Source of the DNA: Chloroflexota bacterium
GTDB taxonomy: Bacteria > Chloroflexota > UBA11872 > UBA12225 > JAJDUF01
Assembly (NCBI GenBank): GCA_022826725.1
Contig: JAJDUF010000011.1
Location: forward strand, 1-64,000
Direction of reading: 5' to 3'
Length of the DNA: 64,000 bases
Shown here: piece after piece, positions 26,495-34,896 of the stretch
Position numbering within the stretch: position 1 is the first letter of the stretch
Layout of the letters: every line of letters starts with the position of its first letter
Notes under the pieces: generated by a model
The model's database searches: none
Told to the model about the DNA's origin: nothing
Seen by the model: only the letters and a program-made list of their open reading frames with translations
Made by a program: the position numbers and the translations under genes

Positions 26495-27234
26495 GGAGCC
26501 GAGGGAAATCCGCCAGCCAGCCGCTCGAAAACGGCCATTTCGATCTGATTGCCCGTCGCCAGGTCCCGGTCCAGCCCGGCGCTGATGGCCTCCTTCGCAC
26601 CAGCGATAGCATCGGGCGGCAGCGCAGCCAGTTGCTGGGCGAGCGCCTGCGCCGCGGCCGGCAGTTCGTGGCCGGGATGAACGGCGTGTACGAGGCCGCG
26701 ACGCAGCGCCTCCTCGGCACCAACGAGCCGGCCGGTATAGATCAACTCCCTCGCAATACCCGGCCCGACGAGGCGCGCCAACCGTTGGGTGCCGCCCCAC
26801 GCCGGGATCATCCCCTGCCGCACTTGCGGCAGACCGACATGGGCCTCGCGGGCCAGCAGGCGCAGGTCGGTAGCCAACGCCAGCTCGCAGCCCGCGCCGA
26901 TAGCCGAACCGTTGATGGCGGCGAGTGTGGGCTGGGGCAGCGCAGCGAGAGCGTCCGTCAGCCGCTGCCCCCACCGTAGCCAGGTGCCGACCGCATCGGC
27001 GGCTCCACCCTGCAGGGCGCTCAGGTCCGCGCCGGCCGAGAATGTCTCCCCGGCACCGGTAAGAATGACCGCGCGGACACCATGATCGGCCGCCAGTGTT
27101 TCGACGTGCGCCAGCAGCGCGCGTGTTGTAGCGTTGTCCAGGCGATTGTCCGCCGACGGTCGGTTGATAATGAGCCGCACCACCGGCCCGTCGCGTTGCA
27201 GCAGCACCGGCGGCTGGTCACTTGCTGACTGCAT
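26491..27234 (-). CDS. Enoyl-CoA hydratase/isomerase (crotonase) family protein
   Basis: A crotonase-fold protein of 247 residues. The oxyanion-hole segments are FSAGADLSAL and AINGSAIGAGCELALATD. Of the two catalytic glutamates of enoyl-CoA hydratase, the first is Gln here (VGLPQVRQGM instead of a PE pair) and the second is kept (GIARELIYTG). It may therefore act as an isomerase or on another acyl-CoA. The ATG at 27234 (MQSASDQ) is preferred over an upstream frame to 27276 that would leave little room for the divergent aminotransferase promoter. Confidence 0.85.
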   Translation of the reverse strand: MQSASDQPPVLLQRDGPVVRLIINRPSADNRLDNATTRALLAHVETLAADHGVRAVILTGAGETFSAGADLSALQGGAADAVGTWLRWGQRLTDALAALPQPTLAAINGSAIGAGCELALATDLRLLAREAHVGLPQVRQGMIPAWGGTQRLARLVGPGIARELIYTGRLVGAEEALRRGLVHAVHPGHELPAAAQALAQQLAALPPDAIAGAKEAISAGLDRDLATGNQIEMAVFERLAGGFPSAP

Positions 27235-27344
27235 CGCGTGTGTCCCCGGCAGCTTCACTCGCGGATAACGACGCACTGGCGCTGCCGTGCCGTGTTATGA
27301 TGCTGCACACAGATCATACCCTGGCTGACTCGAGGAGCGCACCG

Positions 27345-28493
27345 TTGATCCACGCACTCGCCCCCTGTTCGGACTTTGTTGGCCTGGAAAGCGTGACTCA
27401 CCTCGCCGCCGGCGGCGAGGCCCCCTGGCTGGCCGCCCACACCGAGGCCCTGGCGCTGCTTGCCCGCGACCAGAGCGGGGGAATGCCGGGACGCGCGAAT
27501 AAAGACGCCACCGTCGAGCGCACGCGGGAGCGTGCCGCCCGCCTGCTCGGCGTGGACGCGGCCGACGTGGCCCTCCTCTCCAGCACCACCGAAGGGGTGA
27601 ACGTCCTCGCCCTCGCCCTCGACTGGCGACCGGGCGATACCGTCGTCGTCGAGGCCATCGAATTCCCGTCCTTGGTCTTCCCGTGGACCAAGCTCCAGGA
27701 GCAGGGCGTCGAGCTACGCATTGTCCGCCCCAGCGACGGCTCGCCGTGGCACTACACCTTGGACGACCTGGCCGCGGCCGTTGACTCCCGCACCCGGCTC
27801 ATCGCCACCAGCCATGTGAGCTACCTCACCGGCCGGCGTCACGACCTAGCGCGGCTGCGCGAAATCGCCGACCGCGCCGGGGCGCTCCTGCTCGTGGATG
27901 CTACCCATGGCGCCGGTGTCGTCCCGGTCGAGGCGGGACTCGCCGACGTTGTCGTCTCCAGTTGCTACAAGTGGCTCTTGGGCACGCAAGGCATCGCGCT
28001 GTTCTACCGCGACCCCCAGCGCCTCGGTGGGCTGGAGCCGCCCATCGTCGGCTGGCATTCGCGGGCCAGCGCCATGTCCCTCGATCATCCCGATGAATGG
28101 GCCACCCCGGATCATGCCGGCCGCTTCGAGGCGGCCAACGTGAGCTACCTGAGTGCCTACCTACTGGACAGCGCGCTGGCCTATCTCGGCCGCTTTCCGG
28201 CCGCGCAGCTGGAGTCCCACAGCGTCCGGCTCACCGGGTTGGTCTTGGCCGGATTCGAGCGTCTGGGGCTGGAGGTCACCACGCCGGAGCAGCCGGAGCA
28301 CCGCGCCGGCAATGCGACCTGCGTCGTGCCCGCTGGCGTCGACTCCGGTGCGCTGGCCGCCCGGCTCGCAGAGGAGGGAGTGTTGGTGTGGGGCGGTGAC
28401 GGCCGCCTGCGCGTGTCGTGTCACCTGTACAACGACGAGGCGGATGTCGAACGCTTGCTGGAGGTTCTGCCGATCGCCATCGCGGCGGCCTGA
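27345..28493 (+). CDS. Class V aminotransferase / cysteine desulfurase-like PLP enzyme
   Basis: A fold-type I PLP enzyme of 382 residues. The cofactor site shows SSTTEGVN for the phosphate, LLLVDATHGAGVVPV with the PLP-binding Asp and His, and the Schiff-base lysine in SSCYKWLLGTQG. No active-site cysteine loop of a typical desulfurase was recognised, so an aminotransferase, lyase or isopenicillin-epimerase-like role is as likely. I chose the TTG at 27345 (reads LIHALAPC) because GAGGAG lies nine bases upstream; ATG codons at 27297 and 27300 lack one. It is divergent from the enoyl-CoA hydratase with about 110 bp between. Confidence 0.8.
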   Translation: MIHALAPCSDFVGLESVTHLAAGGEAPWLAAHTEALALLARDQSGGMPGRANKDATVERTRERAARLLGVDAADVALLSSTTEGVNVLALALDWRPGDTVVVEAIEFPSLVFPWTKLQEQGVELRIVRPSDGSPWHYTLDDLAAAVDSRTRLIATSHVSYLTGRRHDLARLREIADRAGALLLVDATHGAGVVPVEAGLADVVVSSCYKWLLGTQGIALFYRDPQRLGGLEPPIVGWHSRASAMSLDHPDEWATPDHAGRFEAANVSYLSAYLLDSALAYLGRFPAAQLESHSVRLTGLVLAGFERLGLEVTTPEQPEHRAGNATCVVPAGVDSGALAARLAEEGVLVWGGDGRLRVSCHLYNDEADVERLLEVLPIAIAAA

Positions 28494-28514
28494 CCATCAC
28501 GAGCACTGGTCAAC

Positions 28515-28570
28515 CGCGCGTAAGCGGGAATCCCCGTCCCCCCGTCGCAACGGGGGGACCATAGGGGGCA
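28515..28570. repeat. Half R1 followed by R3 copy
   Basis: A degraded R1 keeps only its second arm (GCGGGAATCCCCG); an R3 copy with arms CCCCCCG and CGGGGGG and the ACCATAGGGGG tail follows at 28535-28570. They lie between the aminotransferase and the oxidoreductase genes. Confidence 0.65.
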
Positions 28571-28608
28571 CCATACTGCATCCTAACAAGGAGAGAGGAG
28601 CGAGAGCC

Positions 28609-29658
28609 ATGACCTATCGTGTAGCGATCATCGGGTGCGGACGGATGGCCTGCACCATTGACGACGAGGTGGTTGGAAAACTGGACAAGAGCGGCATGAT
28701 CCTGCCCTATTGCCATGCCGGTGGCTACCTGGACTACCCCGGCACGGAGATGGTCGCGGCCTGCGACATTGACGAGGAGCGTCTGAACAACGCCCTCGCG
28801 CGCTGGCACATTCCGCGCGGCTACACCGACTTCCGCGAGTGTATCCGGCAGGAGCAGCCCGACATCATCAGCGTCACCACCCGGCCCGAAAACCACGCCG
28901 AGATCATCGTCTTCGCCGCCGAGCACGGCGTCAAGGGTATGTTTGTCGAAAAGCCCCTCTGCTGCTCCCTGACCGAGACCGACGCCATCCGCGAGGTCTG
29001 CGAGCGCCACGATGTCAAGCTCGCGTTCGGACCGATGCGCCGCAACTGGGCGGCCTACCAGCAGGCGCGAGCACTTCTCGACAGCGGTGAGCTTGGCGCG
29101 GTGCAGGCGGCCATCGCCTTCGCCGGCAACCCGTGTGGCGGCCACACCCTCGACAACCTGCTCTACCTGTTGAGCGACCCCGACCCGGTGAGCGTCAGGG
29201 CCACTCTCGGCACCCTCTCACCATTCGAGGGCGATACTGACGACATGCGCTTCAAGCCCGATGCCCGTATCGAGTCCGCGCACGTGACCTTCGCCAACGG
29301 CACCGCCATCCACATCAACGGCGTCGGCGCCAGCGGTGAGTACGAGGTCATCTGCGAACGCGGGATCCTCCGCATCCCCAGCGACGGCTATACCTTCTAT
29401 GCGCGCCGCGCCGACGAGAACGGCCGCGGATACGAGGAAATGGACCTGCCCCCCGTCGAGCGCTGGAGCAGCGGCGTTGCCAAGGTGCAAGACCTCGCCG
29501 AGTCCGTCCGCACCGGCCAGCCCGGCGTCAGCAACCTGCGCGCCACCCTCATCAGCCAGGAGATCGGCTACGCCATGTACGAGTCGCACCTCCGCGGCGG
29601 CGTCAGCGTAGACATCCCCATCACCGAGAACCGTGACCGCTGGGTCTCCTCCTGGTAG
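28609..29658 (+). CDS. Gfo/Idh/MocA family oxidoreductase (1)
   Basis: An NAD(P)-dependent sugar or inositol dehydrogenase-like protein, 349 residues. The N-terminal Rossmann motif is VAIIGCGRMA and the family signature EKP is in FVEKPLCC; the C-terminal half is the open beta-sheet dimerisation and substrate domain. The start at 28609 (MTYRVAII) has AAGGAGAGAGGAG upstream. The longer open frame from 28153 lies over the aminotransferase gene and is rejected. Two paralogues occur at 33442 and 36216. Unusually, the N-terminal region contains IDDEVVGKLDKSG, and the 33442 paralogue shares DNEVVG, so these two are closer to each other. Confidence 0.88.
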   Translation: MTYRVAIIGCGRMACTIDDEVVGKLDKSGMILPYCHAGGYLDYPGTEMVAACDIDEERLNNALARWHIPRGYTDFRECIRQEQPDIISVTTRPENHAEIIVFAAEHGVKGMFVEKPLCCSLTETDAIREVCERHDVKLAFGPMRRNWAAYQQARALLDSGELGAVQAAIAFAGNPCGGHTLDNLLYLLSDPDPVSVRATLGTLSPFEGDTDDMRFKPDARIESAHVTFANGTAIHINGVGASGEYEVICERGILRIPSDGYTFYARRADENGRGYEEMDLPPVERWSSGVAKVQDLAESVRTGQPGVSNLRATLISQEIGYAMYESHLRGGVSVDIPITENRDRWVSSW

Positions 29659-29674
29659 GTGGCCCGGGGGAAGT

Positions 29675-29792
29675 ACGGATCAGGCCGGTACGTGCCATTA
29701 GTCGGCTCTTTGGTGTCGTGAAGTATGACGGTCCGGCTGTGAGGCTGGAGGACATGGAGCGCTCCATCGCAGCCGCAGCCTGTAAAGCGTGA
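29675..29792 (+). pseudogene. C-terminal remnant of an AbrB/MazE-type antitoxin
   Basis: The open frame before the defence gene reads RLFGVVKYDGPAVRLEDM followed by ERSIAAAACKA and a TGA at 29790. It has no start codon or DNA-binding N-terminus. The KYDGP-V-LEDMERAI pattern is the recurring C-terminal tail of AbrB/SpoVT-type antitoxins. This is recognition from family memory, so moderately sure. Its toxin partner is absent. The next gene starts 17 bp after its stop, so the insertion of that gene may have truncated it. Confidence 0.45.
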
Positions 29793-29808
29793 CAGGAGAC
29801 AGATTGTC

Positions 29809-32049
29809 ATGAGGGATGCCCAAAAACCCGATCATGTAAGCCTCACGAACATGGTCAACTGGTTGCAGGGGGGCCGGTACGTGATACCCGACTTCCAGCG
29901 TGAGTTCGAGTGGGAGCCGGGAGATATCCTGGAGCTTATGCGCTCAATCTTCCTCGACTATCACATCGGCAGTCTGCTCCTCTGGAGGGGTAAATCCGAG
30001 AACTTTGACGCGCTCGCCTGCGAACCGATTTACGGTTTCAACGGGAATGGAGACCCGACCCACATTGTTCTCGACGGGCAACAGCGGCTTACCGCCATGT
30101 ATTACGCTTTCATGGCACCGAATATCCGGGCACCCAGCCGTCGGAACCGCTACCTATACTTCATCCGCGTAGACCGTTTCATGGAGGAGGCCTATGACGA
30201 CGCTTTCATATATGATTGGACACGCCGCGGTATAAATCTCCTGGCGGATCAGGCACGACAGTTCGAGGAGCACATGTTCCCGCTCTCGGTGGTTGGAGCA
30301 GGTGGTTGGGAGTTGCCTAACTGGGTGCAGGACTACGAGAGATATTGGCGCGGTGCGGCGGAGGCTGGAGACGGAGCCGAGGCGCAGACGGCTCGACGCC
30401 ATGCCGAGAACGCTAGAGCATTCGGCGAGCACCTGAGAGGTATCACCGAGCAGTACCAGATTTCCTATATTGAACTGGACCGTGACCTTGAAATCGACAA
30501 GGTCTGCGACATTTTCACCAAGATCAATAGTCGTGGCAGACGACTCGATGTCTTTGACCTGATCAATGCTCTGATAAAGCCCAAAGGAGTACAACTCAAG
30601 CAACTTTGGCGTGACGCGGCCCCGCGGCTCGAATTCGTCGAGACCGAGCGTATGGATGTCTATATCCTGCAGGTGATGTCCATACTTTGCCAGGCGTACT
30701 GCTCGCCCAAGTACTTGTACTACCTGCTCCCCGGCCAGGAAAGGAAAGTGCGACAACCGGACGGGTCCCTCCGTGCGGATGTGTTGGTCCGAGACGCGGT
30801 TGATTTCGTGGAGCGCTGGGAGAGTTCCGTTACCGCGTTGGAGTGGGCAATTGACCTCCTGCGCCACCCCCAGGAGTTCGGTGCGATCTCCTCCCAATAC
30901 CTGCCTTACGTAGCGATTTTGCCCGTCTTTGCCGCAATACAGGCCAAAGCGCGCACACTCCCGGCCGATCAGCGGCTTGGGGCACAACGTAAGATTCGCT
31001 CCTGGTATTGGGCCAGCGTCTTCACTAACCGCTACTCAGGCTCAGTCGAATCCACAAGTGCGCGTGACTACCAGGATGTTCACGCCTGGTTCACTGACGA
31101 CGACGCTGAACCAGGGCTTATCGGCGAATTCCGAAGAGGATTCAGAGACCTTGATCTCAGGCGCGAGATTAGGCGAGGCACATCTATCTACAATGGAATC
31201 TTCAACCTCCTTGTGCGCCTCGGCGCACGCGATTGGATCACGGGGAATGTCCCGCAGCACGATGGATTGGACGATCACCATATCGTACCCAAGAGTTGGG
31301 GCAACGAGCACGCCCTTGGTACCCGGATCGACACCATTCTGAACCGGACGCCGCTAACACAGGAGACGAATCGTGATGTTATTAGGGGGCGCCTCCCCAA
31401 CACCTACCTGCGGGAGCTTGTCGCCCAGAACGACGAGTCCCACATCCACGGCATCCTGGAGTCACACTGTATATCGCCTCAGGCCTTCGACATCCTCCTG
31501 CGGGACCCCTTCACACCGGAAGACTTCGAGGCATTCATCACCGAACGACACCGTACATTCGTGGCTGCTATCGAGAACTTGCTGGTGAAGGAACGCCTCG
31601 ACCTCGCACCGCAGATCCGCGAGATTGATGCGGAAATAGAAGCCATCGAGTTGGAGCTACGCCGTACCATTGCGGAGTGTTTGGATGGTGATGTGAGGAA
31701 GCTGCCGAGCCATGTAGTCCAGAAGATCGGTGAACGAATCCAACTCACTGCGAGAAGGAACCCGGCGCTGGACTCAGATCATTTTGAGACGTTGCCTGGC
31801 AAGCTAGAGTACGCAGACCTGAGAGAGCTTCAGGCCACGATTACCAACCGGGCGCTCTGGCCACTTTTCCAGGACAAATTCCGCACCAAGGAGTTGCTCG
31901 GCTCGCGCTTCCAACAACTCGCCGACTTACGGAACAGCATCCGCCACAGCCGCACCGTGGATGAGATCACGCGCAAAGACGGTGAAGCCGCCATCCTCTG
32001 GTTTCAGCAGATACTCGAAAGGCCGGAGCGTAACCCCTTGGAGGGCTAA
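29809..32049 (+). CDS. DUF262-HNH (GmrSD-like) defence nuclease with C-terminal HEPN-like domain
   Basis: A 746-residue multidomain protein of the GmrSD/DUF262 restriction type. Residues 27-35 (PDFQREFEW) and 89-93 (DGQQR, in VLDGQQRLTAMYY) are the DUF262 nucleotide-hydrolysis and nicking motifs. An HNH-type DUF1524-like nuclease centre is at 485-495 (DGLDDHHIVPKSW, with NRTPLT and N-D after it). The C-terminus ends in a helical domain with RNSIRH at 708-713, which fits the R-x4-H motif of HEPN RNases, as in Swt1-like tails of related proteins. GmrSD systems cut DNA carrying modified cytosines; the extra HEPN suggests RNA cleavage or regulation. Its GC content is visibly lower than that of its neighbours and codon use differs, so recent acquisition is likely. 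Confidence 0.8.
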   Translation: MRDAQKPDHVSLTNMVNWLQGGRYVIPDFQREFEWEPGDILELMRSIFLDYHIGSLLLWRGKSENFDALACEPIYGFNGNGDPTHIVLDGQQRLTAMYYAFMAPNIRAPSRRNRYLYFIRVDRFMEEAYDDAFIYDWTRRGINLLADQARQFEEHMFPLSVVGAGGWELPNWVQDYERYWRGAAEAGDGAEAQTARRHAENARAFGEHLRGITEQYQISYIELDRDLEIDKVCDIFTKINSRGRRLDVFDLINALIKPKGVQLKQLWRDAAPRLEFVETERMDVYILQVMSILCQAYCSPKYLYYLLPGQERKVRQPDGSLRADVLVRDAVDFVERWESSVTALEWAIDLLRHPQEFGAISSQYLPYVAILPVFAAIQAKARTLPADQRLGAQRKIRSWYWASVFTNRYSGSVESTSARDYQDVHAWFTDDDAEPGLIGEFRRGFRDLDLRREIRRGTSIYNGIFNLLVRLGARDWITGNVPQHDGLDDHHIVPKSWGNEHALGTRIDTILNRTPLTQETNRDVIRGRLPNTYLRELVAQNDESHIHGILESHCISPQAFDILLRDPFTPEDFEAFITERHRTFVAAIENLLVKERLDLAPQIREIDAEIEAIELELRRTIAECLDGDVRKLPSHVVQKIGERIQLTARRNPALDSDHFETLPGKLEYADLRELQATITNRALWPLFQDKFRTKELLGSRFQQLADLRNSIRHSRTVDEITRKDGEAAILWFQQILERPERNPLEG

Positions 32050-32305
32050 TCGGTGGCCGGTGTCCTGCGTGGCCCCAGCCCTCGCCTCTTCCCTCCTTGC
32101 CCCCGCCTCGTCGTTCCTGCCTCGTCATCGCGGCGGAAGCCGCAATCCACTCCCCCTTGCTATCGCTCCGCGATGGAGAGGGGGCCGGGGGGGAGTCCCG
32201 CCGCCCCGTCCCCCCGCCGCAGCGGGGGCCCAGCCCTACTCCCCTCTCCCTCTGGGAGAGGGCCGGGGTGAGGGCAGACTCCCCCTCTCCAAATGTTGGA
32301 GAGGT

Positions 32306-32358
32306 GACCGGCCAAAGTCGCACCACACCTGGCCCTATCCGTGCGGCTTTGGTCGGTC
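32306..32358. repeat. R5 long palindrome nested in an R2 repeat (copy 2)
   Basis: Arms of 18 bases start GACCGGCCAAAGTCGCAC at 32306 and pair with 32341-32358. The only two mismatches are both G-T pairs, which would still pair in RNA. The surrounding R2 copy has its first two arms at 32281-32304 and its tail after 32359. Confidence 0.8.
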
Positions 32359-32527
32359 AGGGGGCCGGGGGATGAGGCCCATCAATTTCCCCCGTTGTCT
32401 TTCCCCCACCCCCGCCAATGTGTACCCACTGACGGGGATTGGCAGCTGCAAGTCCCTCCTGGAGCACCGGGCACCGCCCGGCAGGGACCCACTCGCATTA
32501 TCATGCTAGTCAACGACGGTGGCATCG

Positions 32528-32968
32528 CCACCCAGCCGAGGGCACCGGGTCATGAGCGACCCCACGCCGCCCTGTGCGCGGCGCGGCATGGCCGTCTGAG
32601 TGCCGCTTCTACGGCACCGGGTGCTGACATACCCCTGGCCACTGCGGCCGGGGCGCCGGGTCAGTACTGTCAGAGTGCCGCCCTTAGGGCACCGGGTCAT
32701 GGCCGCCCCCTCGCCATCACGGCAGGGGGGCCTTGTCGTGACCGTCAGAGTGCCGCCCTACTGGCACCGGGTGCTGCCTCGCCGCCGGCCACCGCGGCCG
32801 GGGCGCCGAGTCAGCACCGTCCGAGTGCCGCCCATCTGGCACCGGGTCATGAGCGACCCCGCGCCGCGCGGCATGGCCGTCCGAGTGCCGCCACGAGGGC
32901 ACCGGGTGCTGACGTACCCCCGGCCACTGCGGCCGGGGCGCCGGGTCAGCACCGTCTGCGTGCCATGG
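32528..32968. repeat. 75-bp tandem repeat array with variable hairpin loops
   Basis: The core GTGCC-N8-GGCACCGGGT recurs with core starts at 32600, 32675, 32750, 32825 and 32885; a half core (GGCACCGGGT at 32541) begins the array and a broken core at 32960 ends it. Intervals are 72, 75, 75, 75, 60 and 75 bp. GTGCC and GGCAC pair as a stem; the 8-base loops differ in every copy: GCTTCTAC, GCCCTTAG, GCCCTACT, GCCCATCT and GCCACGAG. The sequence between cores alternates between two types, one starting TCATG and one starting GCTG. Confidence 0.8.
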
Positions 32969-33441
32969 CGAACGCCACCGTCGCCTTGCCGGCCGGTCAG
33001 TACCGGCTGCGCCAGGAGGGCTTGCCCCACACCCCTGCCAATCCCCGCACCCTCACCCACCACACCGCCGCGTCATTCCCGCGCCAACGGAAGTCCGGGC
33101 ATGGGCCTACCAACGCCGGAGGGGCGCAACATGTTGCGCCCCTCCCCCCGCCTCGCAGGGAAACCGCTAGGGGGCTAAACGGTAGTCCCTCCCAACTCGC
33201 CGCCGGTCACCGCCTTGCCCCCTCCCCTGGAGCTTGCTCCGGGGGAGGGCTGGGGAGGGGGCTACAGGACTCTCACCAAGCGCATCCTGCCATCCAAGTA
33301 TCGCCCCACCCGCGGCCTTGCTCCACCGCGGCCACGGGCTTCCCGCGTAACCACCTCTCCCGCGCCCCGCCGCGGCCCGCGGCCGTCCCCCCGCCGCAGC
33401 GGGGAGACGATAGAGGGGCCGGGGGGTGAGGCAACCGCCGC

Positions 33442-34542
33442 CTACGCCTGGTAGCGGGGCTGCCGCGCTTCCCGACCGTGGCGAATGAGCCGAATCCCCG
33501 GATCGGCCAGCGGCAGCGACACGCGCGCCCCGCCGCGCCGGTGTGACTCGACAAAACCGAAGATCAGTTCCATGTTCGCGCGAGCCACGCGCACGCCGCC
33601 GCGTGTCACCGGATCGCCGCGGTCCAGCGCCGCGACCAGGTCCTCGATCAGGCGCAACGTGCTGCTCGCCTGCTCGTAGTCCGGGAACGTGCCGTCGCCG
33701 AGGTCGCGGATCGTCCGCGATGCCACCTCGTACTCATGCACCTGCCGCTGCCGGAACTGCACGCCGTTGTTCTGCGCGGTCAGCACGCCACGCTCGCAGA
33801 TGGCCTCGTACTCGCTCGAGCGCGGGCTGTTCATCGCGTAGACCGTGACGCCGTTCTCGAAACCGAACATGCCCTCCGCCGTCGGGTCATCAAGGAGCTC
33901 GTCACCGGCAATCAGCTCGTCACCTTGCGGCAGGTGCCCTTGCACCCAGGTCGCCCGTGCGTCTCCGTTCAGCCGCTGCATCAAGTCGAACGTGTGGCTC
34001 GAGGTGTTGAAGAGCGTGCCGTTGCTGTAGACGATGAGCGTCTTCAACGCGCCCAGCTCTCCCGAGGCGATCACCTCGCGCATCTTGTCGAAGCCGGGGT
34101 GCCAGCGCCGGTTGGTGCCCATGTTGAGCGCCACCCCGTTCCGTTCGCACGCCTCCACCATCGCATCCGCTTCCGGCAGCGAGGCGCACAGCGCCTTCTC
34201 GCAGTAGAGCGCCTCGACCCCGTGCTCGGCCGCATAGATAGAGATCTCGGCCCGCTGCTCCGGCTGCGTCGCCACGCTCAGAATGTCCGGCTGCTCCTTG
34301 GCGATCAGCTCCTTGTAGTCGGTGTAGAGGTGGTCGCTACCTACCCCATACCGCTTGCCGAACTCCTCCAGGACGTCTGGTCGCAAGTCAACGCCCGCGA
34401 CCAGATCGGTCCGGTCACAGGCCTCGTAACCGGCGGCGTGCGAATAGGGCGGAACATGATGTGGCGTCCCCACCACCTCGTTGTCAATGAACGCTCCCAT
34501 CCGACTACAGCCAACCAGCGCCGCCCGATATGTCTTACTCAC
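33442..34542 (-). CDS. Gfo/Idh/MocA family oxidoreductase (2)
   Basis: A 366-residue NAD(P)-dependent dehydrogenase-like protein. The Rossmann motif is AALVGCSRMGAFIDNEVVG. The EKP signature is changed to EKA (ALYCEKALCAS), so the proline of the family motif is missing although the lysine stays. The GTG at 34542 has AAGGAGAGGGCAAC directly upstream, a strong ribosome site that decides the start; the upstream frame to 34644 is not supported. The gene points toward the repeat array, and the amidohydrolase at 34897 lies upstream on the same strand. Confidence 0.87.
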   Translation of the reverse strand: MSKTYRAALVGCSRMGAFIDNEVVGTPHHVPPYSHAAGYEACDRTDLVAGVDLRPDVLEEFGKRYGVGSDHLYTDYKELIAKEQPDILSVATQPEQRAEISIYAAEHGVEALYCEKALCASLPEADAMVEACERNGVALNMGTNRRWHPGFDKMREVIASGELGALKTLIVYSNGTLFNTSSHTFDLMQRLNGDARATWVQGHLPQGDELIAGDELLDDPTAEGMFGFENGVTVYAMNSPRSSEYEAICERGVLTAQNNGVQFRQRQVHEYEVASRTIRDLGDGTFPDYEQASSTLRLIEDLVAALDRGDPVTRGGVRVARANMELIFGFVESHRRGGARVSLPLADPGIRLIRHGREARQPRYQA

Positions 34543-34896
34543 GTTGCCCTCTCCTTCCGAATGAATGGGATAGTAACACGCCCTCCCCCCGCTTGGCGGG
34601 GGACCATAGCTTACAAGGGTAGGTTTTGTAGGAGCGTGATTCACCGCGCCTCGCCCCTCGCCATCCCCAGCGTCTCATCCGTCATTCCCGCGCACGCGGG
34701 AATCCACCCCCTCTCCCCCTGGGAGAGGGCCGGGGTGAGGGCTACCATGGCCCTGCCCACCGTAGGGGCGTCCCTTGTGGGTGCCCTGGCCCCTCTCCCG
34801 CCGCCCCGTCATTCCCGCGCAAGCCTCCACCGCTCCCCTTCCCTGCTAGGGAAGGGGCCGGGGGTTAGGTCCACCCCACTAGCCACTAGCCACTCA
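34543..34896. other. Gene-free stretch of R3, R4, R1 and R2 copies
   Basis: Seen here are a partial R3 (34581-34609), R4 (34627-34650), R1 (34681-34707) joined to R2 (34707-34741), a second R4 (34762-34786), a half R1 (34808-34825) and a short-arm R2 with TTAGG tail (34832-34869). No gene is seen. Confidence 0.75.

Larger units (their letters stand above)
32050..33441. other. Long gene-free stretch: repeats plus a 75-bp hairpin array
   Basis: This stretch holds R2 (32151-32190), partial R3 (32208-32230), R2 (32235-32275), an R2 copy split by R5 (32281-32375), the 75-bp array (32528-32968), a degenerate R1 (33071-33095), R4 (33118-33141), R3 (33143-33175), a C/G-rich R2-like palindrome (33215-33262) and R3 (33384-33420). 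Several frames stay open across it only because stop codons are rare in GC-rich repeats and the array period is a multiple of three. I see no supported gene. Confidence 0.7.

Noticed and set aside
28153..28608. A 152-residue N-terminal extension of the first Gfo/Idh/MocA protein
   Set aside because: It lies in another frame over the aminotransferase gene, and a strong ribosome site precedes the ATG at 28609.
32528..32968. The 75-bp array as a CRISPR array
   Set aside because: The sequence between cores is itself conserved and alternates between two types, the short variable part (8 bases) is the loop of the core, and no adaptation genes or leader are near.
32341..33429. A 362-codon open frame across the repeat region as a gene
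   Set aside because: It runs through R2, R5, R3 and R4 copies and the 75-bp array, has no ribosome site, and other frames are equally open because stops are rare and the period is a multiple of three.
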